A DNA stretch of 64,000 nt from Druceiella hillmani. Lineage: Eukaryota; Arthropoda; Insecta; Lepidoptera; Hepialidae. The notes under the pieces were generated by a model. The model ran no database searches, had not been told where the DNA came from, and saw nothing but the letters and a program-made list of their open reading frames with translations. Made by a program: the position numbers and the translations under genes. Each line of letters begins with the position of its first letter. Positions within the stretch are counted from its first letter, which is position 1. Positions 29,425 through 53,456 of the stretch are shown piece after piece. The DNA lies in NCBI GenBank assembly GCA_039881145.1, contig JAYKKI010000007.1:45221001-45285000 (forward strand). Reading direction: 5' to 3'.

Positions 29425-29955
29425 CAGATTTATAGAGGGCGAGTTCCTTGTATCCGGATCCAGTCGATTCCAAAGTCTTATAGCTTGGACAGAGACTTTT
29501 CATAAAAGGGGCTTATATGTTTCGAAAAAATTAATTAAATCTGCTCCTAAGATAAGTTGGATTGTTCAAAATATTGTAAAGAAGTGTAAGAATGTGTAGA
29601 TTGCGCTGACTGCAGACTTCTTCTGAATAGAAAGAAAAAAATTGATCATATTCTTTGCAACAAAAAATCAGAGAATGCACAAATTTTGAAGGCGTTCTAA
29701 TTTTTAAGGTGATATACAAGGTCTGGGTAGAATACATCTCCGTAGTCAAGCAGTGGCAATAAAAGTGTTTGACAGAGGTGAGTTTTGGTTTGAGCGTCTA
29801 GAAAATTATGAAGATGCTTGAGGAAGATATGCATTCTGCTGAAGATATGACGACTAAAATAATTTACTTGAGGTTGCCAGCTAAGATGTCTTTAACTGTT
29901 GGCATAAATGGAATTGGTGTACCATATAATATTAGATATGGCTGATCTAAAAAGC
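29425..29955 (-). pseudogene. LINE reverse transcriptase C-terminal relic
   Basis: Minus-strand reading gives HIFLKHLHNFLDAQTKTHLC, then QTLLLPLLDYGDVFYPD, and later SVQAIRLWNRLDPDTRNSPS. This order (thumb region, LLLPLLDYADV block, terminal AVRLWN.LP..R) is typical of jockey- or CR1-like insect LINEs. Frameshifts and stops lie between the blocks. It abuts the hAT relic at 29416, and the two are on the same strand but unrelated. Confidence 0.8.
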
Positions 29956-31540
29956 AGTCTTCGGCTACCTACTTAGCACGGAATTAAATTAAACACAGAG
30001 GAACTAATTATAGACATAAAATATTAAAATTTGGTTTTGGAGGTTAATTTCAGGAGTAAATCGGGAAATAAAAAACATTTCTTTCAAGGTTATTGTGCAG
30101 TGCCAAATAAAAAATTTATAAAAGCATGAATTCAACAATATATGTATATTAAGTATTTTTTGTATGAATTTATTTAAACATTTTTCAGCAGAAACACTTA
30201 AAAATTGCTATTCCCCACCCTTGAAAAAATTCACGGACATTGAGTATTAGGTTAAGATTGAAAGAAAATTATCAAGATAGAAAAATTCTAGGACGATCAA
30301 TTGTTATAAACCATGTAATTGTTTAATTCCTTATAACTGCCGAACCATTGGTTTTTGGAAAAAAGTTTATCAAAAAAATATTTCTCACTATCTAAGGAAC
30401 ACCTCTTGTCCTTGCATGTCTTTCAAAATGTTTAATTTGGCTTCGACAAAGTGCTGCACATAGCCACACACTTATGGGATTGATGCGGTCAAAGGCGGAT
30501 AACACGGTAGATGGGCACCTTTTAAGCACATAGTCAGAGTGCATTACCATTAAGTGGGAAGCTGATGGTACGAAATACTAATTGTGCAAGTATAGCTTGC
30601 ACTTATTGTTTTGACCATAGTAAAAATATCAAATCAATAAAAATCTTTTAAAGACTAATACATGAGTTTTATAATATATTTATGTCTGATTACATTTTCC
30701 CTAATATGATATACGCATAACACTTATTTAAAAAGTTTTATTACTTTTATTTCGGTACTTACATAAGACGAATTTGAAAAAAAACATTCCATTACTTTGT
30801 ATATATTAATTCTAGGTAAATTACGATTTCGTCCTTATAAAAATCCTTCTTCCATTTTAATATAAAAACGAGAAAACAACAAAATAAGGCCAAAAATGAA
30901 TGTCAATCATAACAACAAATCAGCCAAGGCGAACAACAGTCAGGCGTGTGGTGATGTAGAAACGTGATGTCACAGACTAGTTGACGGCCACAGTAAAGTT
31001 CGTAAATTTGAAAATTCTAGACTTCTAACATCTATTAATGAATTTAAATTTTTTTTTACCAATTTTACAGTTTTGGTCTATATTTTAGAGTAATGGAAAA
31101 AAATATTATATTTTCGTAATTAGTAAATATATCCATTAGCTTAAATGTTCTTTGAATATTTCTTGAATACATATATTTCTCACGTTTTTATTTACAGTCT
31201 AAGTTATACATTGAGATTATTAGAAAATAAATAAATCCTTACTTCTATACACTAATTATTGTACAAGCTCTGTTTAAAAAGATTGGATTTTCGAATTTTT
31301 TTGTTATGTAGTACACATGTTCCTAAGATACGTTGGATGTTGACATTATTAACCATTTTGCCTTTTTAATTCTTTTTTGACAGATATAAAGGTTAGACGT
31401 GTTTTATTGTGCTTGGCGATTTTTTGCTATAGAAAAAAATTTATTCTTTTTTCTTAATCTATATTCAATTTTGTGTGAAAAATAAAATTAAGTTCTCCGA
31501 CGCACCTAAAATGTTAACTGTGGCCTTTGGCGAGTCTACT
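29956..31540. other. Intergenic stretch, nothing recognised
   Basis: No ORF, domain or repeat is recognisable here. A GC-richer patch at 30440-30610 has no clear identity. Confidence 0.35.
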
Positions 31541-31544
31541 TTGA

Positions 31545-32055
31545 ACCAAAACAAATATTTATAAGTGGCACAACCTCTTCACAGAAGGCCGAGAAGATGT
31601 TAATGACGATGCCCTGGACACATTGGCATAGTGCATCGTGAGTTCTTGCCAAAAGCTTGTATGGTTCATAAGGAATATTATCTTTAAGCCATGCGCCGTT
31701 TGTGTGAAGCAATACAAACACTCAGAATTGTGGAAAAACCTGTCATGGATATTGCACCACGATAATGCGCTAGCTTACTCGTCATTGCTGGTTCGTAACC
31801 TTTTGGCCAACAACCACACTGTAATCATGCCCCAGCCACCATATCTACCAGATTTGGCCCCTTGTGACTTTTTTTGTTTCCAATACTAAAAGACCCATGA
31901 AAGGATGACGTTTTGCCACAATTGAAGAGATTAAGACCGCATCGCTGGAAGAGCTTGAAATGCTTTGAAGATTGGAAAAAGCTCTGGCACAAATGTATGG
32001 TATCTGAGGGAGATTACTTTGAAGGCGACAAAACAGATATTGATGAATAAATGAA
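31545..32055 (+). pseudogene. mariner transposase relic with internal deletion
   Basis: Near 31552 the frame reads YKWHNLFTEGREDVNDDA, the end of the helix-turn-helix DNA-binding region. The sequence then jumps to the last part of the catalytic domain: HKEYYL.AMRRLCEAI, then LWKNLSWILHHDNALAYSSL with the catalytic Asp of the HDNA motif, LLANNHTVIMPQPPY and SPDLAPCDFF-like LPDLAPCDFF. Shifted frames then give TIEEIKTASLEELE, a CFEDWKK block and EGDYFEGDK. The middle of the gene, including the first catalytic Asp, is missing. Terminal repeats were not identified. Confidence 0.85.
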
Positions 32056-32059
32056 AATT

Positions 32060-35000
32060 TTTTGAGAAAAAATAACTAGAATATAGACTAGATAGATTTC
32101 GATTGGTAAAAGGGAGAAAATGAGTCGTTTACATAGACATAATTAGCTTTTCAAGCTTTATTGAATTGTATATTTAGTTTCAATATTCCAAAAAAAGCTG
32201 TTACTCACTCTACTTTTTAAGTTTAAGTACACTATTCGATAGAACTCGGAAAGTTCATTATAGCTATATATGTGTATGTAATTCATTTTTGTATCTTAGT
32301 CCCTTATACCAATTTAAACTATCGAAGATATGTAAATGCCCTAGTATTAAATGGAACCGCAAATTGCAAATATTTTTAATAAATAAAACATTCTTTGAAC
32401 AGTTAATATAAATATATTTCGAATTATTCAGAGGCTTTACAATATTTGGAAGAATTACTCATAGCATATTTCATTATTATTTAGCACAGATTAAGACAAC
32501 ATACAGTTTATGCACTTTGATGACGGGTATTGTATCCTCTTCAACATAAACACAGTAATGTATACACTAATCTATTATCAATACACTTAATTATACGTTA
32601 TTGTTTATTTTTAACATTTAATCAAGGACTGTAATCAATATTATCGGGCTGCAATGGCCCAAAATGCAATCCCACTAAACATTAATATTAATACATCGTC
32701 ATGAATAATGTAAGTGTATAAAAATTTGTATTAAAAGCAGATTTTATGGAAAATTTTATGCAATATTTACAATATTAGGAGTATATTATTATAATAAATC
32801 AACAACGTCAATTACAACACCGTTTTCTCCAAATATCCCAATAACACCAAACAATCTCAATCCACCCGTAATCAATCGGTAATTGAAAAAATATATTGAA
32901 GCTGCTGTTAATCAAATTAAAATAAATTCTGTGATTTTCAACTTAAAATCTATACCAAACATTTGGCAAATTAAATGTTGTAATTGCTAAGCTAAAAAAA
33001 CATAATTTCGTCATTAAAATTTTACACAGGATCACCAACGGCATGATCTCAATTAACTGACAACACCATTTATTTAAATGTCAAATTAATTATTTTAACT
33101 AATGGAAATGTTAAAAGTGTAAGTCAACAACAAAGTTCATATTGCTTTTTCTATATTTACGATCTCTAAAGCTCTGTTCGGAGCAAATGAAACCAATTCT
33201 GTTGCATAATACGAGATACTTATAATTTCTAATATTCTATATCACTTAGCAATAGTTGGACAAACTGGCCGAACTGCTTAATCTGTTGTACACTATCATT
33301 AGCAACACTGCACCACAGCCTTGAATGGCGCCTATCAATTTGTACTCCATGAGTATTTAAGAGTAATGTAGCAATACAACGATACATATATATATAGATA
33401 TATATAGAACCATTTTTTTTAAAACTCAGAAATATCAAAATATTTTAAAATATAATGAATATTACAAAACATACAAAGCATTTGCATTTCAGAATTACAG
33501 CAAACAAACCTACGCTGAAATACTTATAAGCTTAGTAAATTTAACACCATAAAGGCAATTAAATGGGAAACCTACAAATGTTTAAGAATTTCATATTGGA
33601 AACGTGCAATCCATGCAGACAGTGACTACCCAAAAATCTAGAAAATGACTAAAATACCACATTAAACAAAGGATTTGCCAAAATTTTACTTTAGTTGGCA
33701 ATTTGCCTGTTTAAAGTGATATTTTATATACAATTTCTCTATTTTTGAGCAAATATGACTGGTTGTGTAGCTGTATGCCCTTGTCAATATTTTGCGATTC
33801 TCCCAACTCATCTACGGAAAATACAGGTAAAATCAGTACAACACTGAGAGTGGTGCCATGGTACAGGAACAGATGTAAAGTAGCGCAGAAATGATCAAGG
33901 TACCTCCCTTGATCATCAGGGGTAATGAATAGTACTTGATGTAAGTTGGGCTAGTTACGGCACTGCATAAAATATATCTTCCTCTATTAGCGAAGCAAAA
34001 AGGAAATTCAACACAATCATTCATTGCCATATCTCACAAAATTATCTTCATATTGCAAAAGAGTAAAACAAAATTTACCTCATTCTCCCTTACCCATTCT
34101 ATTGATATTATTTTTTATTTATTTGTAGCGGCAATTTTGAATGTCACATACGTTATTATCTTTAATAAGGATCAGAAATGAATACTTCAAAGTTCAAAAA
34201 GAAGTTATACGTAAAATTAGAAATACTATGTCAATTAAATAACCAATTTCTAAAATGGTCATCACTCAGTGGTGCACTATCAAATTTAGAATAAACAAAA
34301 CCTATTTGGAATTTTCTTCATCAGCGTCTGCAATAGGAAATTAATTAATCCATTCGTTGTTCTATAGAATATCATATTTCACGGTATAATATATAATATT
34401 TCACAGTGCTAAAGACGTACCTTTAATCACTCTTCAAAATAGAGCCACCATGTACGTGAGTATGTTGACTGAATTCATCAAAAATTTGCAGAATTTCAAA
34501 CATAATTAATTTGTAATTTCTGAAAAAAATTGTATGTTTAATACACATAAATTTCCATAAAAGTTCACGCATTGGGCTCTTTATATTGATTTTTACAAAA
34601 TTTCTATATTCCCATTTCAGTATTCTTAAAGCAGGCGCTATTCAGTTAGTAACCGGACAAATCGTAGGTCCAATTTGAAAACACTCTTCAATCCCTTATC
34701 TTGGAATTATAATTGTAGAAATACTGATCTGTCAATTATTGTATCATAATCCATTCAAGTATATACAAACAGCACACCACTGCTGCAAACCATTATTGAG
34801 ATGATTTTTTTTTAAAATCTTAGGAGAAATTAAATACTAATTCTTCTAAATAACTTTTATTAATGCTGGATGTAACATGGTATGTATGTATGTAATCAAT
34901 AACATTTTATATGTCAACCCAACACTGAAATTTATAATGATAATTCCCCAACAAAATCTCAATACATCACCCGCTATAAAATCAATCGATACACAGTACA

Positions 35001-38000
35001 ACTGGTGTTTATTTTATAAGTGACACTTATATCCCTTTCCCGAGCCTTTCCGCATCCGGATATAGACACATAAAATGAAAACAAATGGAATAATAACTAT
35101 TACAGTAATTAAAAACTCGTGATCACTTTTACATTTACTTATAATAATTATTTACACTTTGCACACGCTCAATGCAAGCCGATCCTTCAAAATATTTGCA
35201 TCTGAACAATACAAGATAAAATCTTACTGCTAGAGATTGACATTTGTTAGCTCGTGACTAGGTAGTTACTAAAGTAAGATGTAGACAAGTTTTCAACATT
35301 TTTATGTGTATCATAATTTCAAAAGTTATTTTGACAAATTTCAGACAAAATTTGGTATGACTTCCGAGTGGCAGAGGACATGGGCTACATCTTTCGGTCT
35401 GTCCTAAATCGCCATCAACTTTATAGACTCAAAACCGTTTTAGGTGAATACTACTCTATACAAATGGGCTTTAAGACCCAACAGTTTCATACTTGTGAAA
35501 TTTTAATTAGAAAAAAATTGGAAAATTGTTTCTTTAATGTGTGGTTCATATTTCTAATATTCGGGCAAATAAGCAAGATATAGCAACAGAATTCTGAAAG
35601 AGAGTTTCCAATTTTATGCTCACTAGGTGGAGCCCTGTCAATGTTTTTTTTTTCAAGTCTGGTCAATGTATTTTTTTTCAAGTTTAATTACACACACATA
35701 TGAGAAACAATAACATTTATTGTTTCATTTTATGGAGAATATATTTTTAACTTTTATAAATAAACAAATAATTGAAATAAACAATTGAATGGCCACATAA
35801 AAAACCATATTTATAGTGCTGTGTGTGTGACTATATCAAAATTTAATATCATAGTTTACAACTTTACACTGCGACATGGACATTCTATTGATTATAGTAT
35901 TATTTTGTACAATATTGATCATATTCGTTACAAAGTTGTAACTATTATTGTAGCTGTTTAGACTATAAAGGTAATAAGCAACAATAAGTTTAATTTTAGT
36001 TGCTAACTATAAGTTTACACTAACTATAAATTGCTTATGCCACACCACAAGATGTTCATAGTTTTAAACATTTTTCTTAATAACGAAATTTCCACATTGA
36101 ATTTTAGTGGTTGTGTTTGATGTCATTACATATCATAGAAACCCTCATTATGTTAAAGTAGCTAAATGAACTTGGAAGTTTCTTTAATATGAATATCATA
36201 ATCATATAAAGTTAAAGCAATAGTACCTAAAATATTGAATGGACTTAATTACCGTGCTGATAAGCGTAGGCCGTATCTATTTTTAACAATAAAACTTAAT
36301 TCTCAAATGTTTGTCTGTCAAATACATCAATGAAATCTAGGTAAATATTCTATTCATCAAAAATGACAATTTACTATGCTACCAAAGAAATAATATAAAT
36401 CAAGATTTAACAGAGAAATTTAAACAAAAATAATGTTTTTCTAAAACATTCAACTAGTCATGAACTAACAAATTATTATGTATATTATAATACATATATT
36501 TAAAATACATAAGTATATATCATAATATGTATAGCACTTATTAGAAATACATTACAATATATAAATATATAAAAATTAATTGTGCGGTATTTCACTTTCA
36601 TTAACTGGTAATAATTTGTTTTTTTTTTCATTTTACATATTATCGCCTCAACTTTATGAAACATTAAAAACAGATATGTCTCGTCACTATGAAATATATA
36701 TATGCATTCCTTACAGGCAAACCAAGAAAAAAATAATGTAATACAAAAAAAAAATTTAATAAAAATAAATTTCCTCTTAAACAAATATCTAATAGTAACA
36801 ATATTATTTAATTTGCCAAGCCCATACATACATTGTGTCTACCTGTTGACATTTTTCTATCGCTATGACAACATTACTTTCCAAAATTACAATTTTCTTT
36901 TACCTTAACAACTAAAAATAAGATACACAAATTTTAGATTAAATGAATTTTGATGCAGGTTATAAATTTGTTAGTAAGTATACAACGAATGTCACATGTG
37001 TCCCTCACTTAACAAAGTTAACATCAATCAATTTGATTATGCAAATATTTATGTAAATAATAACATTTGATTGAAAGTTAAATAAGTATTGTTTTATGAT
37101 ATATTAATGATTTCTCTGTTAAGATAAAAACTGTGAGAAAGCATTTGTAAAAAAAATTGACATCACAGTGACACCTACTGTCATAGTTTAAAGATTTAAA
37201 CAATGTTATTATTAGCGCAGGTCTCCTGAGCCAAAAATCTAATAAAACACATTTAGTGAACATGTTAGCTAAACATAACCATTTCCTGTGTTATAAACGA
37301 AAAGACAACGCTCAATGTTAGATAATTTTTCATTTGAGTTAAAATGAATTCACACGAGAAAGACGTACTTGAATTTTTGAAGTTATTTTTCATACAAGAT
37401 AAAGAAGCCGATCAGATAAATAAACAACAATGTATTATCTTTATTCCAATTCAAATTATCTTCAAAACACCATAGACAAATTTTAATATTTCTCTGACTG
37501 ACATTGTAAATAGAAGCGAGAGAGTGACGTGTGCAATATTTGAAAGCAACAGCGGTATAAACATTCCCTTCTGCAGGCGAACAGGGGATGTTATCCATTC
37601 GACTTGGATAACATGTTTGCTTGTTTTTATTCGACAAAACATTTTGGCCACGCCCTATTTTGTTACAAAAAGATGTTAGGGCTCATTTCTAATAAAAATA
37701 TGGTCGCAGGAGACCCGGTTTTAGGGATAACATTAAAAAAATTCATTTTATATGAACAAAGAAGATTAACAAAGTAAAATTAAATACAACATAATTGATC
37801 TCTAAACATATAATAATGCTTTAATCTTTTAAAACAATTATCTAACAATTTTCTACAAAACCTGACAACGTATGAAACCATAACAAAATTTAACAAACAG
37901 GGGCCACAAAAGTAAAATCATACACAGAGCGAAGTTGCACAATAAGATTGTTCATTGAATTTTATTTTTTACCAAAATAAATTTTTGATAGACATACAAT

Positions 38001-41000
38001 TACAATTAGTCATATTAAGAATCCAAAACAAAACTTCATTATGTATCGACTATGTTATAATTGTAAAATTATATAATTTACTAGGCTGACATTTCGAAAT
38101 TGACAAATGCTAATACAAAATTTCAAGCTCTATTAGAATCACACTAACAACTTTTTACTTAGTACCTACAGTTTCCAATTAATTTACATTCTTACAACTT
38201 AAATGTTCGTACATTAATAAAAATATATTTCATTTGCAGACATCCCTCTATTAATGCGGTTGCTGTACCCTCGATATGAACAGAGTTTTACAATTTTTTT
38301 TAATTAATTTGTGAAATAAGAAAATTGTTAAAATCATATATTTTCTTATAATGGTGCCATTTTATGTCATGATAGAATAGCTCCATGAATCAAGAAAACC
38401 TTTCCATATAACACATAATAGATAAAAAATAACTTCTACAATATTTTAAATCTGTCATAATAATCTTTGTGTGAGTCTGATGTAAAAACAGATATGAAAG
38501 ATGAATAAATACAGATTAAAAGTACCTTTCTATTAAAGAAAATTTTATTACATCAAATTATAATGCATACTCATTGAGCAAAAGCCTAAAGCTGGCAACC
38601 ACACGCTAGTTCTGCACGAATTTACCTAGCTAAATATTGTTTTCACAGTTTTTATATCATTTTTATGTAAAAGTATCCAAGTTCTGTTCACCTAATGGTA
38701 GGACACATAAAGCAACTAAAACTTGTAAATAAACATTTTTGAGAATATTATTCACATATAATATTCCATAAAAAATGATTTAAAAAAAAATTAAACAACT
38801 AAATAGGCATTTTTTATTGATTCTATGACCATAATCCCATCTGTTGGCGAATTATTAAAGAAATAATAAAATCTCAAATAAAAATATTAACAAACTATCA
38901 TTCAACACAGAAAATACTCCATACATGCCGTAAGATGGCGCTATATGTTGATTGCGATTGAAATGTATACAACTGTAGAGTTTTACATATTTACTTCTAG
39001 AGCATCCGTAATATTTTATTTCTATGTTTAATTTCTTTAGACACTGTATGAGTTAAACTGTATGAGTCAAAGTTCATTCTTATTGTTATACGTATAAAAT
39101 TCTTTTAGTAACGTACTATATGGATATATGTATACAGTGTGTGTGTGTGTGTGTATATGTACGTAATTACAGCATATACAACTTTACATAAAATATGTAC
39201 GAGAGTAAGAAGTGTTAAAATGACACGATGTGCACTGACATTTTTAACCAATCACCAAAGTAGGTAAGATCCTTACATAGTAAGTATTCACATTGGAGAG
39301 TATTTGAAAACATTTTGTGCCTTCTTTAAAGAAGTGTAAACTTTAGTGAATTTATTTTTCATACAGTTATTTTTTTAAACAGAAATTACTTTAACAATTA
39401 AAGCGTAACTAAACGCAACCTACGAGGCGCTACATAGCGAGGGACACTTGTACACTGATCTAACAAAATACTGAATAAAACTCTCGGCATTCTAATGAAA
39501 ACGTAAGAACATCCACGATAAATAAATGTGTGATAAACAATTTAAAAGTTACCACTGTTAATACACAATACAATACAATGAAAATTTAGAACGTACCATT
39601 AGTAATCAAGTCTTGAAGCGATACTGATCTTGCATAGCGGCAGTCACGACTGCTTTATTTTAATTTACTTCACTCGTACAAAACGCACATACGTAACAAT
39701 ATTTATACATATTATTAATAATTATTACATATTTTATGTTTTCAATTTCTTGCTTAGGTCCCATTCAAACTATATGATTAGTTATATATGGTAATAGATG
39801 GGCTGCAACACATGCAGTTATGGGCCGTACGATGCATTGGTTTCAATTTACAATAGAACACAGATAATCTCTGCCGATGCATGCTGGCTTGTGCCCTCTT
39901 CCGCACATCATATCTGAAAATTAATAACAACAGCATAAGATCTCTGAATTATAAAGTTAAGCAGAGATTCAGTATTATTAAACGTAGACAAGTATTGCCT
40001 GATAGGAAAATTATATATGGTATATTAAACAGAATTATAGAATCTGGTTTAATCAATATATAAAAGCCGAGTATATATAGATTATAAAATAGCCAACAAA
40101 GGTTTACTTATTTTTTAGATAAAGTAGAAATGTTATATTATGTCGACTATCGAAAAGCTTACTTTGTTAAGTCACTTGTTGGACTTACCTACTGAGGATA
40201 GTGGTATGTACTATAGACCTTAACATAAAAAAATCAATATTCTTATATCTGGTCATTATTTATGGGTACACCTTATTTCTATAAAATGGTAAAAAAACAT
40301 ACATAAAGAAGGATTTTAACTTCCTCACTATTTAAGTGATGTGCTACTAGCTAACAGCAACAAGTACCACTCAACATAAATAATCGTTTCAAAAAGAGAT
40401 AAACTTAAACAATCGTATATACCACAGAAGAGAATGAAATAACAAATCAAATGGTAATATACTCGCTTGTTGCGTAGTTATTTTTGCCCATAGACATGAA
40501 AAAAGTATTGCGCAATTCGCATCATTCTGTAGGCTCAAAAATGAGAAAGAGATAACAATTGTTGACAACTATCAACATCCTAACTAATAGTTTTAGAGAT
40601 ATTATTTTTAAAATTTTTGTTACTGCACATGAAAAAAAATTTTTTTTATTAGGTATTATTAGGTATTATTTCTGCTTTTTTATTGTCCAAGACCTTCAAG
40701 AGAGCATTCGTATTTCTATTTAAAATGTTATTCATTCGTTATTCTATGATGTAGCCTGACACAAAATATTAAACAAATTCCAGTACATCCCTGGCTGTTG
40801 ATGAATGAGATATCGATAGTCGTCAACAATTGCTATCTCTCTCTTATTTTTGAACCTGTAGAATGATATGTATTGCACAATCCAGCCTTCATGTCTATGT
40901 TTTTGCCGCTATTTTTTTTAAATTATGTGTGATCGTATTTTCTATTGAATCTGCAGTGATTGTATTTTCGATTTAAACGATCAGACAAATTTTTGTTCGG

Positions 41001-41275
41001 ATAAATAATTTTTTTACATTTACTTTTATCTGTTGCTTATACTTTTTTTTAAGGTCCTTTATAAACATTTGTTTCTTAGAGAAAGATGGGAATTTTTCCC
41101 AGGTTTTCATTATTTTTCCCATGTATCATATGATACAAATGCTTCAACTATATTGTATCTACATTTCTTCTCTGTTTGTTAAAAAAATGTCATGTAATGT
41201 AAAAATAAAAATAAACCCAAAATACTCACCATTAAAAATGCTTAACATACATAATTAACGTAATCCTCTAAATAT
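32060..41275. other. Gene-poor region downstream of Rac1, possible long 3' UTR in part
   Basis: No coding exon is recognised in 9 kb, apart from the inverted-repeat element at 40475-40920. It lies directly 3' of the Rac1 stop codon, so its right part must include the Rac1 3' UTR. The polyadenylation site cannot be fixed because TTTATT (AATAAA on the minus strand) is frequent by composition. Confidence 0.4.
40475..40920. mobile_element. Inverted-repeat element (MITE-like) about 440 bp
   Basis: Arms of about 110 bases (near 40488-40590 and 40800-40905) are inverted, diverged copies. Shared blocks are catagacatga, atcattctNtaggNtcaaaaat, gagaNagagataNcaattgttga and aactatc. The region between them is non-coding and AT-rich. 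Clear target duplications were not found. It sits just beyond the Rac1 stop codon and is probably inside the Rac1 3' region. Confidence 0.7.
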
Positions 41276-50514
<9,239 letters not shown>

Positions 50515-50694
50515 TTAGACTATTGTTATGAAGTGTGCCATGACTCATAATTGCAATTGCAAAAACGTAATGACAACAAGTTTTACATATATAACAAGCG
50601 ATGGCACATTCATTTGAACGATTATATAACTAAGTTCATATATGTATATACCTATAACCACGTGCACATAGCAATGGATAGATACAAGACGATA

Positions 50695-52745
50695 TGGATA
50701 GATACGAGAGGTGGTATTTATACAGATTTCCGCCAACAAATAACGCTATACCAAACATGTCCTTCCATTTATAAAAGCATTGACATTTTCAAAAAACTAA
50801 ATTATCAAATATAAAACAAAAAACTAATGGGCAGATACAAATGAGACGCTGAGAGGTGGTATTTCTACAGCTTTCCACCAACAAATAACGCTATCCCAAA
50901 CATGTCCTTCCCTTTATAAAAGCATTGACAACAACATTTTCAAAAAACTAAATTATCTAATATAAAAAAAAATTAATGGACAGATACAAATGAGACGCTG
51001 AGAGGTGGTATTTCTACAGCTTTCCACCAACAAATAACGCTATCCCAAACATGTCCTTCCCTTTATAAAAGCATTGACAACAACATTTTCAAAAAACTAA
51101 ATTATCTAATATAAAAAAAAATTAATGGACAGATACAAATGAGATGCTGAGAGGTGGTATTTCTACAGCTTTCCACCAACAAATAACGCTATCCCAAACA
51201 TGTCCTTCCCTTTATAAAAGCATTGACAACAACATTTTCAAAAAACTAAATTATCTAATATAAAAAAAAATTAATGGACAGATACAAATGAGACGCTGAG
51301 AGGTGGTATTTCTACAGCTTTCCACCAACAAATAACGCTATCCCAAACATGTCCTTCCCTTTATAAAAGCATTGACAACAACATTTTCAAAAAACTAAAT
51401 TATCTAATATAAAAAAAAATTAATGGACAGATACAAATGAGACGCTGAGAGGTGGTATTTCTACAGCTTTCCACCAACAAATAACGCTATCCCAAACATG
51501 TCCTTCCCTTTATAAAAGCATTGACAACAACATTTTCAAAAAACTAAATTATCTAATATAAAAAAAAATTAATGGACAGATACAAATGAGATGCTGAGAG
51601 GTGGTATTTCTACAGCTTTCCACCAACAAATAACGCTATCCCAAACATGTCCTTCCCTTTATAAAAGCATTGACAACAACATTTTCAAAAAACTAAATTA
51701 TCTAATATAAAAAAAAATTAATGGACAGATACAAATGAGACGCTGAGAGGTGGTATTTCTACAGCTTTCCACCAACAAATAACGCTATCCCAAACATGTC
51801 CTTCCCTTTATAAAAGCATTGACAACAACATTTTCAAAAAACTAAATTATCTAATATAAAAAAAAATTAATGGACAGATACAAATGAGACGCTGAGAGGT
51901 GGTATTTCTACAGCTTTCCACCAACAAATAACGCTATCCCAAACATGTCCTTCCCTTTATAAAAGTATTGACAACAACATTTTCAAAAAACTAAATTATC
52001 TAATATAAAAAAAAATTAATGGACAGATACAAATGAGATGCTGAGAGGTGGTATTTCTACAGCTTTCCACCAACAAATAACGCTATCCCAAACATGTCCT
52101 TCCCTTTATAAAAGCATTGACAACAACATTTTCAAAAAACTAAATTATCTAATATAAAAAAAAATTAATGGACAGATACAAATGAGACGCTGAGAGGTGG
52201 TATTTCTACAGCTTTCCACCAACAAATAACGCTATCCCAAACATGTCCTTCCCTTTATAAAAGCATTGACAACAACATTTTCAAAAAACTAAATTATCTA
52301 ATATAAAAAAAAATTAATGGACAGATACAAATGAGACGCTGAGAGGTGGTATTTCTACAGCTTTCCACCAACAAATAACGCTATCCCAAACATGTCCTTC
52401 CCTTTATAAAAGCATTGACAACAACATTTTCAAAAAACTAAATTATCTAATATAAAAAAAAATTAATGGACAGATACAAATGAGACGCTGAGAGGTGGTA
52501 TTTCTACAGCTTTCCACCAACAAATAACGCTATCCCAAACATGTCCTTCCCTTTATAAAAGCATTGACAACAACATTTTCAAAAAACTAAATTATCTAAT
52601 ATAAAAAAAAATTAATGGACAGATACAAATGAGATGCTGAGAGGTGGTATTTCTACAGTTTTCCACCAACAAATAACGCTATTCCAAACATGTCCTTCCA
52701 TTTATAAGAGCATTGACAACAATATTTTAAAAACCTAAATTATCA
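50695..52745. repeat. 149-bp satellite array, 14 copies, in Rac1 intron 1
   Basis: The anchor gagaggtggt occurs at 50706, 50851, 51000, 51149 and so on to 52639. The period is exactly 149 bases except for the first step of 145. Copies 2-13 are nearly identical. The first and last are visibly diverged, as expected at array edges. A C/T site (gagacgctg or gagatgctg) follows the order CCT CCT CCT CCC T from the second unit on, which suggests spread by three-unit blocks. No ORF spans the array. Confidence 0.97.
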
Positions 52746-53456
52746 ACAAATTTAGACGTTTTCATATCGTGTTTAAACACTTCAAATGATGTCAATAATT
52801 ATATCATTATTTGAAATATCATAATTAATTAAAACACGTGCAATTAAAAAGCCATAACGTTAACAACGGGTTGTTACTCGTTGTTAATAAAATTATAGTC
52901 TCCCCTTAGTACATTATAATTATTTAAGTTAATAAACTCAACGACGCATGTGCAACTTATTTAATTGCATTTAATGTTTTTAATTACGGTTAATGAAGCA
53001 AAATGGAACAATCGTAAAGTTTACTTCTGCCGTGCGGTTTACAGAGTTAAGTTTTTCTGTTTGGTTAACTTTTCTGACGTAATAAAATAACATATAACAT
53101 TTATATTAACATTGTATGTATTCTAGAAGTGACAAAGAAGGTGGATGTCGTAATCAATAGAAAATCCATTGAAATCAATGAAAATATACCATTAAAATAA
53201 GTCCATTGAATATTAAGTTGTAAAATATATAATTTTTTTTTTAAATTTGTATATGTATTCCGAAATTTAAAAAATGACTAGTCTCCAAATACAAATATTA
53301 TTAACACTGGCAACTCAATCGTCAAAGTCATACCGATTAATCGAGAAGAGTTTGCTAACAACGGTGACAGGGGATATTAAAATTTATGTTTGCACGCTTT
53401 GAAACCGCCTGACTCACTCTTTAAGACTTGACATATAGAAAAATCCGTAGTATGAA
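52746..53456. other. Intronic or upstream stretch, nothing recognised
   Basis: This is AT-rich single-copy sequence between the satellite array and a GC-rich patch. I see no exon. Confidence 0.4.

Noticed and set aside
50695..52745. Possible CRISPR-like array
   Set aside because: Units are contiguous 149-base copies without unique spacers, in eukaryotic intron sequence. This is a satellite.
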